From contig CAZAQV010000014.1 in the NCBI GenBank assembly GCA_964487255.1, positions 1-64,000 of the forward strand: a DNA stretch of 64,000 nucleotides, in the 5' to 3' direction. This stretch comes from CAZAQV01 sp964487255. Its GTDB lineage: Bacteria > Myxococcota_A > Polyangia > Polyangiales > CAZAQV01. A model generated the notes under the pieces. The model was not told the origin of the DNA. It saw nothing but the letters and a program-made list of their open reading frames with translations, and did no database searches. Below are positions 16,382-26,400 of this stretch, piece by piece (positions within the stretch are counted from its first letter, which is position 1; every line of letters begins with the position of its first letter). A program made the position numbers and the translations under genes.

Positions 16382-17500
16382 GTGAGGCTCGTCTTTTCCC
16401 TCATTTTAACGCTCGCGAGTGTGGCCTGTGCAGAAGACTCGACCTCGGTCGTGCTCAATGTTCGCTCTGGCGCTGGTGCGACGTTACAGGTTCGCGTGTG
16501 CGACCAGGAGGGAACACGCGTTTTAGAACGCTCTTTTGCCGTGTCTGACTCTACAGCGCGACGTATCTTGCTGACGCCCCGCGGGCAGGATCCCGCGCGG
16601 CGGTTCTACGCGTCGCTTCAGCTGGTCGATTCGGACCGCTTGCTCTCTCGCCGTCGCATCGTCGGCGCTTACGTGCCCGATTCACGTGTCGAGCTGGAGT
16701 TTTCGTTGGCGGACGAATGCGCCTCTGCGGCATGCGGGCAAGATTACGAGTGCACCGGCGGGCAATGCCAACCCACGCTTGAGCCAACCTTTGCCGAGTC
16801 CTTTCCTTCCCAGTGTGCATATGGGCCCACGGTGGGACCCGACGGCGGTATTGCGCTTGCCCCTTGCGCAGAGCTCGACGACCCAGACTTACTCGTCTGC
16901 AACGACTTTGCCGACGGACTCGGCGCAGGATGGAGCGAAGGCGAAGAGTCTAGTGCGACCGTCATGCGGGTCGAAGACGGTTCCGAGCAGTTTATTCGGG
17001 CCAACGTTGAGAGTGCAGGTTCTGCAGCGTATGCGGGCTTTGGCGACGTTGCAGTGCTCAACGAAACCGAAGAGTTCTACGTCCGGGTGCGAGTGCGCGT
17101 TTCCTCGCTGGACTATAATTATTTCAAGCCACTTCGTTTTCTGGCTCGAGACTCTCGTGGGCGCTACGAAATCGGGGCGACTGTGAAGGGCCAACGGTCC
17201 TTACAGAGCGGGACTGGACCGTTTATTTTCTTTGCAGACAACGAGGGAGAGGGGTCAACCGTTTCGCTTCCCCAGGTTGGGCAATGGACTTGTTTGCTTA
17301 TGCACGTCATTCAGGGAAATCCGGGCTCCGTATCCGTTGCGCTGGACGGACAGTGGGCCGAGTCGCTCGAGGTTCCCGATAAGCCTGATGAGACCTTTGA
17401 GAGCATTCGCATTGGCGCCGGGTTTGTCAGCGGTGGCGTCGGCACGTTCGAGGTTGACGATTTCGCAGTCGCGCTGCGCCCGCTTTCATGTGAGCCTTAG
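16382..17500 (+). CDS. Lipoprotein with C-terminal concanavalin-like domain
   Basis: A 372-residue lipoprotein (signal RLVFSLILTLASVAC, Cys16). Residues about 20-115 form a beta-rich domain; a Cys cluster follows (ADECASAACGQDYECTGGQC). From about residue 170 comes a jelly-roll-like region (DFADGLGAGW, FYVRVRVRVSS, GRYEIGATVKG, VGQWTCLLMHV, VSVALDGQW, FEVDDFAVAL) resembling laminin-G/polysaccharide-lyase-like lectin folds. Expected role: cell-surface carbohydrate binding. The GTG is preferred to the ATG at 16367 because it gives the tighter signal peptide and sits six bases after TACAAT. It is followed on the same strand by another lipoprotein gene. Confidence 0.65.
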   Translation: MRLVFSLILTLASVACAEDSTSVVLNVRSGAGATLQVRVCDQEGTRVLERSFAVSDSTARRILLTPRGQDPARRFYASLQLVDSDRLLSRRRIVGAYVPDSRVELEFSLADECASAACGQDYECTGGQCQPTLEPTFAESFPSQCAYGPTVGPDGGIALAPCAELDDPDLLVCNDFADGLGAGWSEGEESSATVMRVEDGSEQFIRANVESAGSAAYAGFGDVAVLNETEEFYVRVRVRVSSLDYNYFKPLRFLARDSRGRYEIGATVKGQRSLQSGTGPFIFFADNEGEGSTVSLPQVGQWTCLLMHVIQGNPGSVSVALDGQWAESLEVPDKPDETFESIRIGAGFVSGGVGTFEVDDFAVALRPLSCEP

Positions 17501-17512
17501 GTTTATATGCGC

Positions 17513-17518
17513 TAAAGT
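17513..17518 (+). promoter_or_regulatory. Putative -10 box for the exonuclease-family lipoprotein
   Basis: TAAAGT ends seven bases before the ATG at 17526, within the 25 bp that separate it from the preceding stop. Confidence 0.45.
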
Positions 17519-17525
17519 CTTATCG

Positions 17526-18500
17526 ATGCGATTTGTTGTTGCCGTCTTGCTCGCCGCCGCCTGTGGAAACGAGCCGCAAACGACCGTTTTCGATTTCGAA
17601 GTTGCGACCTGGAACACGTTCTTGCGACCGCCCGACCTTGAGGGTGGTGTGCTTCCGCCGAGCGATCCGGCGTGTCGCGCCGAGCGCGCGGGAGAGTTTC
17701 TGCAGAAGGCCGAGCCCAGGCTCGACTTCGTAGGTCTTCAAGAAATGCTCGATCCCGACTTGCAGAAAGAGCTCGTGGCCGCGGCGCCTGCGCTCTCCTT
17801 CGTAAATGGTCCGCGCCCACAGGAGTGCGAGCGTGACGGGCCGTGCGGTATTCAGCCCGGCGGGTTAACCGCTCTTGCGAGGCCGACCATCGGTGTCGGA
17901 ACCACGCAAGCCAAGGGGTATTCTGACTGTCAGGGGACAGATTGCTTAGCGAACAAGGGCATCTTCTACCTTCCCGTATCTTTCGGCGATTCGGTCGAGA
18001 CCGACGTCCATCTGCTCTTTACCCATTTGCAGGCTGCTGGCGGCGCGGTGCCGGCGCCAGAGATTCGAGCGAGTCAAGTCGAGGAAATTCGCGCGTTCTT
18101 AGAGAGTACCGTTTGCGGTGAGAGTCGCGCCCTTCGCCCAGTGATCGTGATGGGAGATTTGAACATCCCGTATCTGCCGCAGCCCAGCGCAGAGTTCAAC
18201 AACGACGAGTACGCTGCAGCGCGAGCGACGCTCGAGTTGAGCTGTTTAGGCGCGCCCGTCGATGTGCTCGACGACGACCCGAGCCATGAGGGGACGTTCA
18301 GTTGCTTTGGTGGGCTCCTTCCGGTCCCCTGCATGCAGCCCGAGGTTGCGGTCCGCGTGGATCATATTTGGTATTGGCCAGCGAACGGTTCACTCGAGGT
18401 CACCGACTTTGCCACGTTGGATGTTGAGTCCCCCGCGTGTGAGACCGAATACGCCTCCGATCACCGCCTCGTGCGCGCGAGTTTTCGTGTCTTGCGCTAA
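17526..18500 (+). CDS. Endonuclease/exonuclease/phosphatase-family lipoprotein
   Basis: A 324-residue lipoprotein (lipobox LLAAAC, Cys13) followed at once by an EEP-fold domain. Visible family motifs are VATWNTFLRPP near residue 30, DFVGLQEM near 77-84 with the metal-binding Glu, VIVMGDLNIPY near 205 with Asp/Asn, VDHIWYWP near 280, and the terminal ASDHRLVRASF with the catalytic Asp-His. Activity could be on nucleic acid, a phosphodiester or sphingomyelin; the envelope location favours scavenging or a secreted toxin-like role. Two Cys pairs suggest disulfides. The start ATG is set by the signal peptide; a much longer upstream frame is spurious. Confidence 0.8.
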   Translation: MRFVVAVLLAAACGNEPQTTVFDFEVATWNTFLRPPDLEGGVLPPSDPACRAERAGEFLQKAEPRLDFVGLQEMLDPDLQKELVAAAPALSFVNGPRPQECERDGPCGIQPGGLTALARPTIGVGTTQAKGYSDCQGTDCLANKGIFYLPVSFGDSVETDVHLLFTHLQAAGGAVPAPEIRASQVEEIRAFLESTVCGESRALRPVIVMGDLNIPYLPQPSAEFNNDEYAAARATLELSCLGAPVDVLDDDPSHEGTFSCFGGLLPVPCMQPEVAVRVDHIWYWPANGSLEVTDFATLDVESPACETEYASDHRLVRASFRVLR

Positions 18501-18519
18501 CGTCCCCCGAGGTGTCTCG

Positions 18520-19074
18520 CTAGAGGCCGAAGATGCCCGGGTTGTGGCGCTTCCATATCTCCATTTCGTTTGGAGTCGGGCCACTCTTGCTATAATTTGG
18601 CTGCTCGACCCAGGCGATGCACGTGTCAATCATTGACTCCACCGAGAGGTAGTAGGGGCCGACTCCTTGGAACACGCCCACGACGGGATACCGGGAGCGC
18701 GTAAGCGCCTGACCCCCAGCTGCAACTGCGTACGTCGAACCCATGAACTCTGCGATCGGAATGGACTTGCTCAGATCGACTTCATCCGAGAGGTCACCGT
18801 AAAACTCGATCATGTCGTTGTAGATGAAGGGGACCTGGTCGAGACTCAAAAATGTGTTGTCCCGAAAACGAAGCACGTGTTCCGCTTCGGGATCGTGATG
18901 TCCGTTGCGCCACTTGAACAGCGCACGGACATCGTCAGGAATACGAACGCCTAGCTGCTCCGCGAGCTTGTCGAGCTCGTCGTCAGACGCCCCAGGCCGG
19001 AGGTTGTCCGAAACGGCGATGCCGTGCTTTTCGAAGGCGGCAACCAAGCGGTCGAGTTTTCGGACATCCAACAT
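18520..19074 (-). CDS. SMI1/KNR4 family protein
   Basis: A 184-residue soluble protein of the SMI1/KNR4 (SUKH) superfamily. The hallmark region is GASDDELDKLAEQLGVRIPDD with VRALFKWRNG (residues about 28-55). It is followed by FLSLDQVPFIYNDM and IPIAEFMGSTYAVAAGG. In bacteria this fold is often an immunity protein of contact-dependent or secreted toxins; others are housekeeping. The ATG at 19074 is only six bases downstream of the mature 3' end of tRNA-Arg on the same strand, so the mRNA 5' end may be produced by tRNA processing. No matching toxin is identified; the unknown secreted protein at 19525 is on the other side of the tRNA. Confidence 0.8.
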   Translation of the reverse strand: MLDVRKLDRLVAAFEKHGIAVSDNLRPGASDDELDKLAEQLGVRIPDDVRALFKWRNGHHDPEAEHVLRFRDNTFLSLDQVPFIYNDMIEFYGDLSDEVDLSKSIPIAEFMGSTYAVAAGGQALTRSRYPVVGVFQGVGPYYLSVESMIDTCIAWVEQPNYSKSGPTPNEMEIWKRHNPGIFGL

Positions 19075-19080
19075 GATTCT

Positions 19081-19157
<77 letters not shown>

Positions 19158-19524
19158 AGGTGCCTGCGGAAAGGGTGTAGCTGGTTGGTCGAATGGCTGC
19201 AAGTGTTGTGCGCCGACCGGGAAGCTTTGACGAGTGTCCAGGCGACGCTTCTGATGTGTACGATGGGTGCTGCGAGAAGCCTCGGTCTTTCAACGTTCGG
19301 CGACAGTTTTGCGGATGCGCCTGCAGCGGTCCCGAAGTCTTTCAAAAGCTTGTTGCGCCTCCATCTCGACGGCCAGCACGTGCCGAACCGAACGTGAATG
19401 AGACGTGGGTCCATGGGTTCCCCACTCTGGCGGCTATCTCGGTCGATTGACCCCGGATGAGACTGGGGAAAATCACGCAATTCCCTGTACATTGGTTGGA
19501 ACGAAGCTTGCTTTAGGTGTCGGC
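19158..19524. other. Intergenic stretch behind the tRNA-Arg 5' side
   Basis: About 370 bp between tRNA-Arg and the unknown secreted protein. Open frames here have no family features. The promoters of the tRNA (minus) and of the plus-strand gene must lie within it, but I can point to no clear box beyond TTTAGGT just before 19525. Confidence 0.4.
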
Positions 19525-21117
19525 GTGACCGAGACCGGGCATACGCAGTTGTCTACCGCGTTGTTGCTGGTGGTCGCGCTTTGCGCAGCCCCGCCGCTTC
19601 TGCACGTGGGCCTTGCCAGTCAGAATGTGGTGGGTGGTGTGAGTTCATCGCACGCACGCTTCGAGTGCGCACCGAGCTTGACCGTGCGTGCTCGCGCATT
19701 CGCCGGCGTGGTGGGAAGCGCGGCCCGTGCGGCCGACGAGGTCGTGAGCGCGGCCGAGGTTGCGAAGTGGGCCAAGCGTGACGTGGCACTCAGCCATTCG
19801 GTGGCCAAAAGACTGCACGGGGTTGACGTTGCTGTACACCAACGTTTGAGGCGTCTTTTGCCGACCGAGACCGAAGAGCAACGTGCGGTTCGCTATCTTC
19901 TCGCGCGTGAACTCGATTCGGAGACCCTCGATGGCATCGAGCGCTACATCCCGGATGGCAAGGCCCTTGGACGCATAAACCGCTCTGTGTTTTATGCTGT
20001 CGATATTGAGGAGCTGGCACGTTCTGCGGACCGCGTTGCACCTTTTCTTCCTGAGCGCTTTGCAGAGACCGAGTTCAGCGCGTTGCTCGATGAACTTACT
20101 TCGTTTCACGCCGGTGACGACTTCGCACCTATCATTGAAAAATTTGATGCGGTGCCGACGGGCAAGTTGGGCCTGCGCGGAAGTCGCCAATCGGCTGCCG
20201 ACATAGCTCGCGACAAGCTTGCGGCCGCTGGGGTAGATGGTGTCACGCGTGCGAGCATTCCGGCCGGGGGGACAGGCAAACGGCTCGGTGAGTTGAACAT
20301 CGATGAGTGGGAGGAGCTTGTCGAGCCACTTCGTGCGAAGCTCAAGGTTGGATTTTCACGAACCGATAGGCTCACCATACGGCGGGGCGCGATCCGCTTG
20401 CCTACGCGTATTGCAGGCCTTCCTCGCAGCGACATCGCCGCGCTTGCTTCGGATTTTCGCGCGGCCGTGCGGGAGCTGTCGCCGGACATTGCGAGGGTTC
20501 CCAGCGATGACGGACTTAGCTTGACCTATCTCAAGGACGTGGAATTTCCGGATGGTGAAAAGGGAATGACGCGTTTGGGGCTTTATTTGGAGCACCCGAT
20601 GAGAACACGGCAAGCGAAGGCCGACCCTTCGATCCTTGGAGGCGGCTACTTTGTGGCACAACCCGACGTTGGGGGTCGAGCGATGGTCGTTAACGGGCGC
20701 GTTTTTTCTCGCGCCACGGTAGACGGAGCGGCTCGGAAAGTCCGAGTTCCCGACGACAGCGTGGAAGCTTTGAAAAAGGACGCTGGACCACTAGCTCGAG
20801 TCAACCTTGTCGCCCCGGAAAGGTGGACGGCTCATGGCGACGAAGCTGTCCTGAGTCACTCAGGTTACCTCGTGTCCCTCCAGACCACGGAGGCTCGTGG
20901 CCAAAAGGTTGGTGGAAACGGCTCGCATTTGTATGCTCAACGGGTCATCTTTGAAGGCGCCGTAAAAGCGCAGGTGAACCCTCGCGCGACGTCCAATCCG
21001 AGAGGTAAGATGGTAGGCCGCGGCGTTCCGGTTGTGGGTAAACACGTGGGGACGATTTCCGTTCGTGGTCGGAGCCACCCGCTATTTGATGAGGTGCGCG
21101 TCGTTCCCCGCCAGTAG
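19525..21117 (+). CDS. Secreted protein of unknown function
   Basis: About 530 residues from the GTG at 19525, which begins just before a signal peptide (LSTALLLVVALCAAPPLLHV). The frame is open back to 19405, so the start is uncertain. No family is recognised. Residues 50-250 are helical and charged. About 255-340 contain IRRGAIRLPTRIAGLPRSDI. The C-terminal third is beta-rich with FPDGEKGMTRLGLYLEHP, GGGYFVAQPDVGGRAMVVNG, NGSHLYAQRVIFEGAVK and GTISVRGRSHPLF. It could be an envelope effector or a large toxin-like protein, which would fit the nearby SMI1/KNR4 gene, but nothing proves this. Confidence 0.55.
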   Translation: MTETGHTQLSTALLLVVALCAAPPLLHVGLASQNVVGGVSSSHARFECAPSLTVRARAFAGVVGSAARAADEVVSAAEVAKWAKRDVALSHSVAKRLHGVDVAVHQRLRRLLPTETEEQRAVRYLLARELDSETLDGIERYIPDGKALGRINRSVFYAVDIEELARSADRVAPFLPERFAETEFSALLDELTSFHAGDDFAPIIEKFDAVPTGKLGLRGSRQSAADIARDKLAAAGVDGVTRASIPAGGTGKRLGELNIDEWEELVEPLRAKLKVGFSRTDRLTIRRGAIRLPTRIAGLPRSDIAALASDFRAAVRELSPDIARVPSDDGLSLTYLKDVEFPDGEKGMTRLGLYLEHPMRTRQAKADPSILGGGYFVAQPDVGGRAMVVNGRVFSRATVDGAARKVRVPDDSVEALKKDAGPLARVNLVAPERWTAHGDEAVLSHSGYLVSLQTTEARGQKVGGNGSHLYAQRVIFEGAVKAQVNPRATSNPRGKMVGRGVPVVGKHVGTISVRGRSHPLFDEVRVVPRQ

Positions 21118-21183
21118 ACCCTCCGCAAGCGTCTAAACCGTCCTCCGTACGCAACCTTCGGCACGTTCTGACGATAAGCGGTC

Positions 21184-21819
21184 GTGATCGAAAGCCTTCG
21201 CGAATCACTTCTGTCCCTTTTGGCGCCTCGTCGGTGCCCAGGTTGTGACCTGGTCGATCCCGACGGTGCACGCTTTTTCTGCGGAGCTTGCTTGCCGTTG
21301 CTCGAGCCGATTGCGCTACCCAAGGCGAAGGGTCTGCCGAGTATCTCGCTCTATCGCTATGGTGGGCCGCTGCAAGACGCCGTCGTGCGTATGAAGTTCG
21401 GCGGAAGAAGCGACATCGCTCGGATGTTCGAGTCAGACATGCGTCGCGGCGCAGCCTGTTTTGCGGGCTTGGTCGATGCGGTGGTGCCGGTACCCATCCA
21501 CCCGCGCCGCTATCGTGAGCGTGGGTTCAACCAGAGCGTGCTTCTGGCGCGTCCTGTTGCCCAAGGTCTTGCGCTGCCGCTGCAGTGTGGGTTGTTGCGG
21601 CGCGTTCGTCACGGAGCTCCGCGAACCAAGGCGGCCATTGCGGCGAGACACTCAAGCGTAGGTTCGTTCGTGGGCGTGGCGCGGCAAGCTGCACCCAAGC
21701 GAGTCTTGCTTGTCGATGATGTGCGAACGACGGGGGCGACACTTCGCGCGTGTGCGCTTGCCCTTCGCGCGGCGGGCGTAGAGCGTGTGTACTCTCTGAC
21801 GTTAGCGGCCAGCGGATAG
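21184..21819 (+). CDS. comF: ComF family phosphoribosyltransferase-like protein
   Basis: A 211-residue ComF-type protein. A four-Cys zinc knuckle (C18, C21, C33, C36) leads into the amidophosphoribosyltransferase-like domain with AVVPVPIHPRRYRERGFNQS at about 100-119 and the PRPP-loop motif VLLVDDVRTTGAT near 175-187. ComF acts in DNA uptake in naturally competent bacteria, and homologues of uncertain function are widespread. GTG start at 21184. No other competence genes are in the window. Length and motif order are normal. Confidence 0.92.
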   Translation: MIESLRESLLSLLAPRRCPGCDLVDPDGARFFCGACLPLLEPIALPKAKGLPSISLYRYGGPLQDAVVRMKFGGRSDIARMFESDMRRGAACFAGLVDAVVPVPIHPRRYRERGFNQSVLLARPVAQGLALPLQCGLLRRVRHGAPRTKAAIAARHSSVGSFVGVARQAAPKRVLLVDDVRTTGATLRACALALRAAGVERVYSLTLAASG

Positions 21820-21826
21820 CGTGAGG

Positions 21827-22504
21827 TTAACCAGTGACGGGGGCGTCTTCTTTGACTGGTAACGGCTTGAACCAGCGAACGATGAGCCACAGGTTGATCA
21901 CGATAAACGCCAGGGCGAGCAGGGCGAGAAGGACGCTTCCAACTTGCTCACGCGGTGCGTCCGAGGCGATGAAGACTAGCGTATCGCTTCCAACCGGGTA
22001 GTTGGCACGGTCCTTTAGAAACTCTTTGACGCTGTCCATGTTGCTTAAACTACGCATCGGAATGAGGCGCCCCGTGAAGCGGTGCCCAGCGAGCGCAGAA
22101 GGATCCTTGAACTGCGATTCGGGAAGTGAAATCAGTACACCACGTTGACCCGCGAAGGGTGTGATGACCCGCGTTTCGCCGAAGCTTGACGTTCGATACT
22201 TGGCCGCATGCGCGAGCATCGGCGCGCCTTCGAGTTCAACGAAGCGGTTGAGCGGAAGAGAAGCCGTCGAAACTTCGTTGACCTTGCCAAGTTGCGTGGG
22301 GGCGGTCTCGGAGGCGAAGTAGCTTAGATCTTGTCGCAGCGAGAGCAGCATTGCGATGCACAGGGCTGCGGTAATTGCCATGACGGCGACCGTGATCAGC
22401 CGGCGTGTATTCGGTGGAGCGGTGAGGGCAACCAGCTCCTCGTCCACCGGCTCAGCGGTGGGTGCAACGGCGTCGATTACGCGTTCGGCCATGGCCCATC
22501 CCAT
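21827..22504 (-). CDS. Two-helix membrane protein of unknown function
   Basis: A 225-residue protein with one membrane helix near residues 38-57 (AVMAITAALCIAMLLSL) and another near 195-213 (LLALLALAFIVINLWLIV). They enclose a periplasmic domain of about 135 residues containing LPLNRFVELEGAPM and FAGQRGVLISLPES. The layout resembles small envelope proteins conserved in Myxococcota, but I cannot name a family. It converges with comF, with 7 bp between the stops. The ATG at 22492 is an alternative start. Confidence 0.6.
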   Translation of the reverse strand: MGWAMAERVIDAVAPTAEPVDEELVALTAPPNTRRLITVAVMAITAALCIAMLLSLRQDLSYFASETAPTQLGKVNEVSTASLPLNRFVELEGAPMLAHAAKYRTSSFGETRVITPFAGQRGVLISLPESQFKDPSALAGHRFTGRLIPMRSLSNMDSVKEFLKDRANYPVGSDTLVFIASDAPREQVGSVLLALLALAFIVINLWLIVRWFKPLPVKEDAPVTG

Positions 22505-22606
22505 ACCCGATTCGTAACCTCGATGTGCGCAAAGGTTCCCAACAGCACGATCATAGCACCGCCACGCGCAGCAAAGGGGACCCCGGGGTAGGCGGTGCAG
22601 TGGGGC

Positions 22607-22936
22607 CTAGTTGGCCTTCTTCGAGACGCTCTGCCAGTAGTCGTACAGACGAAGGGGTGACCAGTTTGCGAATTTATTGCGAAAATCTTTATCGTTTTCG
22701 TGCTTCTTGGCCTTGGCAATGGCATCGATGAGGGCGTCACGGCTCTTGAAATTGGCTGAAATCTCGGTCAACCGGTCGTGTAGACGCAAAAGTTTGGCGT
22801 TGGATGCTAGGCCGAGCCCGCGATCGCCCTCGCGGTCGATCCAAAGGCCATCCTTGCCGAGGGCGCGAACGGCTTCGACAAGCTTGTCTTTCGAGCCAAA
22901 ACGCTCTTTTACCTGAGAAATAGGAGTTTGCTTCAT
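22607..22936 (-). CDS. Small basic protein of unknown function
   Basis: About 109 residues, Lys-rich and predicted helical, with KERFGSKDKLVEAVRALG at the start and NWSPLRLYDYWQSVSKKAN at the end. No family is recognised; similar short proteins may be lineage-specific. GAGG lies nine bases before the ATG at 22936; the ATG at 22942 is too close to it. It sits alone, with its 5' side facing the repeat array before dnaE. Confidence 0.6.
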   Translation of the reverse strand: MKQTPISQVKERFGSKDKLVEAVRALGKDGLWIDREGDRGLGLASNAKLLRLHDRLTEISANFKSRDALIDAIAKAKKHENDKDFRNKFANWSPLRLYDYWQSVSKKAN

Positions 22937-23060
22937 GGTCATGATCCTCGGAGGGGGCGAATGCCTAGCACGTCCCTGGGTCGAGGTGCAAGGCTAGAGG
23001 GCCCATTGGGCCCCGCAATCGTGCTATTTCCTGGAAACCGTGCGTGGCCAGGGATCCAAC

Positions 23061-23436
23061 GATGAGCGGTCTTTGCCGANNNNNNNNNNNNNNNNNNNNN
23101 NNNNNNNNNNNNNNNNNNNNNNNNNNNNNNNNNNNNNNNNNNNNNNNNNNNNNNNNNNNNNNNNNNNNNNNNNNNNNNNGGACGCGATTTGCTATCTGCA
23201 AATCGATCGTCCGAACAAAGCCTAGCGAAGAGTCAGGGGTAGACCACGATGAGCGGTCTTTGCCGAGGACGCGATTTGCTATCTGCAAATCGATCGTCCG
23301 AACAAAGCCTAGCGAAGAGTCGGGGGGGGAGCGCTAGTGAAGAGCCAGGAGCAGCGCGATGAACGCTCTTTTCGGACAATCCGATGTGGTAGCACCACAT
23401 CGATGATTGGGAGAAAAGGCTAGTGAAGAGCCAGGA
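23061..23436 (+). repeat. Array of 87-bp hairpin repeats running into the dnaE start codon
   Basis: Units begin with GATGA(G/A)CG and end with TAG(C/T)GAAGAG(T/C)C. The sequence is broken by 100 N (23080-23179). The unit at 23248 has nested stems: CTTTG with CAAAG, GGACG with CGTCC, and CGATTTGC with GCAAATCG around loop TATCT. The last unit (23358) keeps the form with different bases: CTTTTC with GAAAAG, CAAT with ATTG, CGATGTGG with CCACATCG, loop TAGCA. The dnaE GTG lies in the trailer of that last unit. The same architecture recurs at 53037-53450. Confidence 0.85.
23080..23179. other. Assembly gap (100 N) inside the repeat array
   Basis: The flanking unit starts (23061 and 23248) are 187 bp apart, not a multiple of the 87-bp period, so the N run is a placeholder and the true number of units is unknown. 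Confidence 0.95.
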
Positions 23437-26400
23437 AAACAGTCAGTTCGTGCACCTGCATGTGCACAGCCAGTATTCGATGCTCGACGGGGCGATCCGG
23501 CTTGGCGATTTGCCCAAACGCGTCGCCGAACTCGGCATGGACGCGGTCGCACTCACCGACCACCAGAATATGTTCGGCGCCGTGCAGTTTCACCGTGCCT
23601 GCCAGGCCAACGACGTCCGTCCCATCTTGGGCTGCGAAGTCAACTACGTGCCGGTTGGTCGGGGTGACGAAAAAGCGCATGCCCACCACCTGGTTCTGCT
23701 CGCGGCATCGAACCGAGGCTACGAGAACCTGGTTCGGGTGGTCAGCCGAGGCTGGGTCGATGGAAACGTCGGCGGCGTGCCGCGTGTCGACGCGGAACTC
23801 CTGTCCGAGAACAGCAAGGACGTGGTCGCGCTCAGCGCGTGCATGGGCGGGCATGTCGCGCAAGCCATCCTCAACCAGGGGCCCGATGCCGGCGTCACTG
23901 CAATTGAAGCCCTGCGGGACATTCTCGACCCAGGGCACCTGTTTGTGGAACTCCAAGACCATGGCTTCCCCGAACAGCGGGCGCTCAACGACATCCTCGT
24001 CGAAACCGCGAGTAAACTCGACCTGCCCTACGTGGCCACGAACGACTGCCACTATGCGCAAGCCAGCGACGCCCGCGCGCAGCTCATCTTGCAGTGCATT
24101 GGTGCAGGGCGTTCGCTCGAAGAGATGGAGCGCGTGCATCACAGTTCGAGCGAAATTTATCTCAAATCACCGCAAGAGATGATCGCGCGCTTTTCGCATC
24201 TGCCCGCTGCGATCACCAATACGCTGCGCGTGGCCGAGATGTGTGCTGGGCAAGTTGAACCGCTTTGTGCGCCCAAGCTGCCGACCTTTACGGTTCCCGA
24301 GGGCGAGACCGAAGTGAGCTACTTGCGTGCGCTTGCTGCAAAGGGCCTTGGCGAGCGCTTTGGGGAGATTCGTCGCGCGGGTTATGCGTTTGACGAAGGC
24401 GACTACAAAAGACGTCTTGAGCACGAGCTCGACGTCATCATCTCGATGGGCTTTCCGGGTTATTTTCTGATCGTCCAGGACTTCATCATCTGGGCCAAGC
24501 AAAACGGGGTGCCCGTCGGCCCGGGGCGCGGTTCGGGCGCGGGCTCGCTTGTTGCGTGGTCGCTTCGCATTACCGACCTCGACCCCATCTTTCACGGGCT
24601 ACTGTTCGAACGCTTTTTGAATCCAGAGCGCGTGTCGATGCCGGACTTCGATATCGACTTTTGCATGGACCGACGCGACGTCGTTATCGACTACGTGCGC
24701 GAAAAATACGGAAAGCAAAGCGTCGGTCAGATCGCGACCTTTCACTTGCTCAAGAGTCGAAGCGTGGTGCGCGACGTGGGCCGAGTACTCGGCTTTTCTC
24801 CACAAGACGCCGGACGGGTCGCCACCTTGGTGCCCGAACCTGTGGGCGGCAAAAGCGTGTCCATCCCCGACGCACTTAAGCAGGAGCCTCGGCTCAAAAA
24901 GCTCTACGACGACGACAGCGCGGTTAAAGAGTTGATCGACGAGGCCATGAAGCTCGAAGACCTGACACGCCACGCCGGCATGCATGCGGCGGGCGTGGTC
25001 ATTTCCGAGGGGCCGCTCTGGGACCACGTGCCCGTGTTTTGCCCTGAGCCCGAAACCTACGTCACGCAGTATCACAAGGACGACGTCGAAGCGGCAGGGC
25101 TCGTCAAGTTCGACTTTCTCGGGCTGAAGACACTTACGGTCATCGACATCGCGGTCCGTCTCATCAACAAGCGCCCGGACCGCGAGGACGCGCCGTTTTC
25201 CCTTGAGACGCTTCCGATGGACGACGAGGCCACGTTCGCGCTCTTGCAGTCGGGGGAGACGACCAACGTGTTTCAGCTGGAGTCGAGCGGGATGCAGACG
25301 CTGTTCAAACAGCTTCGGCCCGATTGTTTTGAAGATATCGTGGCGGCGGTCGCGCTCTATCGGCCGGGTCCGCTGGGCTCGGGCATGGTCGAGGACTTTG
25401 TGCAGCGCAAGCATGGGCGCGTGGCGGTGGAATACCCGCATCCGAGTCTCGAAGATGCACTCAAAGACACCTACGGAGTCATCGTCTACCAGGAGCAAGT
25501 GATGCAAATCGCGCGCGAGATGGCGGGCTACTCGCTCGGTGGCGCCGATATCTTGCGGCGCGCGATGGGCAAAAAGAAGGCGTCCGAGATGGAAAAGCAG
25601 AAGGCCATTTTCCTCGAAGGCGCGCAGAAGAAGGGATTCGAACAAAAAGACGCAGACAAAGTCTTCGAGCTGATGGCGTATTTTGCGGGCTACGGCTTCA
25701 ACAAGTCGCACTCGGCAGCGTACGCCTTGCTCACCTACCAAACGGCGTACCTCAAGGCGCATTTTCCCGTCGAGTTCGTGTGCGCGACGCTTTCGGCCGA
25801 CAAAGACAAGACCGAGAAGGTCGTGCGCACCGTCGCCGAGGCCCGCTCGATGGGCATCACCGTGTTGCCTCCGGACGTCAACGACAGCGAAATCGATTTT
25901 ACCGTCGTCTACGAACCTCCGGAAAAAGCGCCACGCCGTCAAAAAGGCAAGCCCGCCAGTATGCGCGGAAAGCTGCGCGACCCTGCCGGGCCGAAGATTC
26001 GCTTTGGTCTCGGTGGTATACGGGGCGCGGGTGGTGCGGCGCTCGAAGCGGTGTTTAACGAGCGTGTCGACGAAAATGGCCATGCTGTGCCCTTTGTCGA
26101 TCTCTTCGATTTTGCTTCCCGGGTGGACCTGCGGCGCGTCAACAAGTCCGTTATCGAAGCGCTCGTCCAATCGGGTGCGTTCGACAGTCTGCACGACAAG
26201 CAAGGCGTTAATCGCGCGCAGGCTTTTTCGACCATCGAGGCTGCGGTCGAGCGCGGGAAAAAGATCGCGGCAGAACGGCGCAGCGGTCAGGAGAATCTTT
26301 TTGGCTTGCTGGGCGATGATGACGGCGACAAGGGGCTCTCTCATCCGGGGGGAAGCTTTGCCAAGGTCGAGCCTTGGGAGCAGCGCGAGATGTTGGCGCG

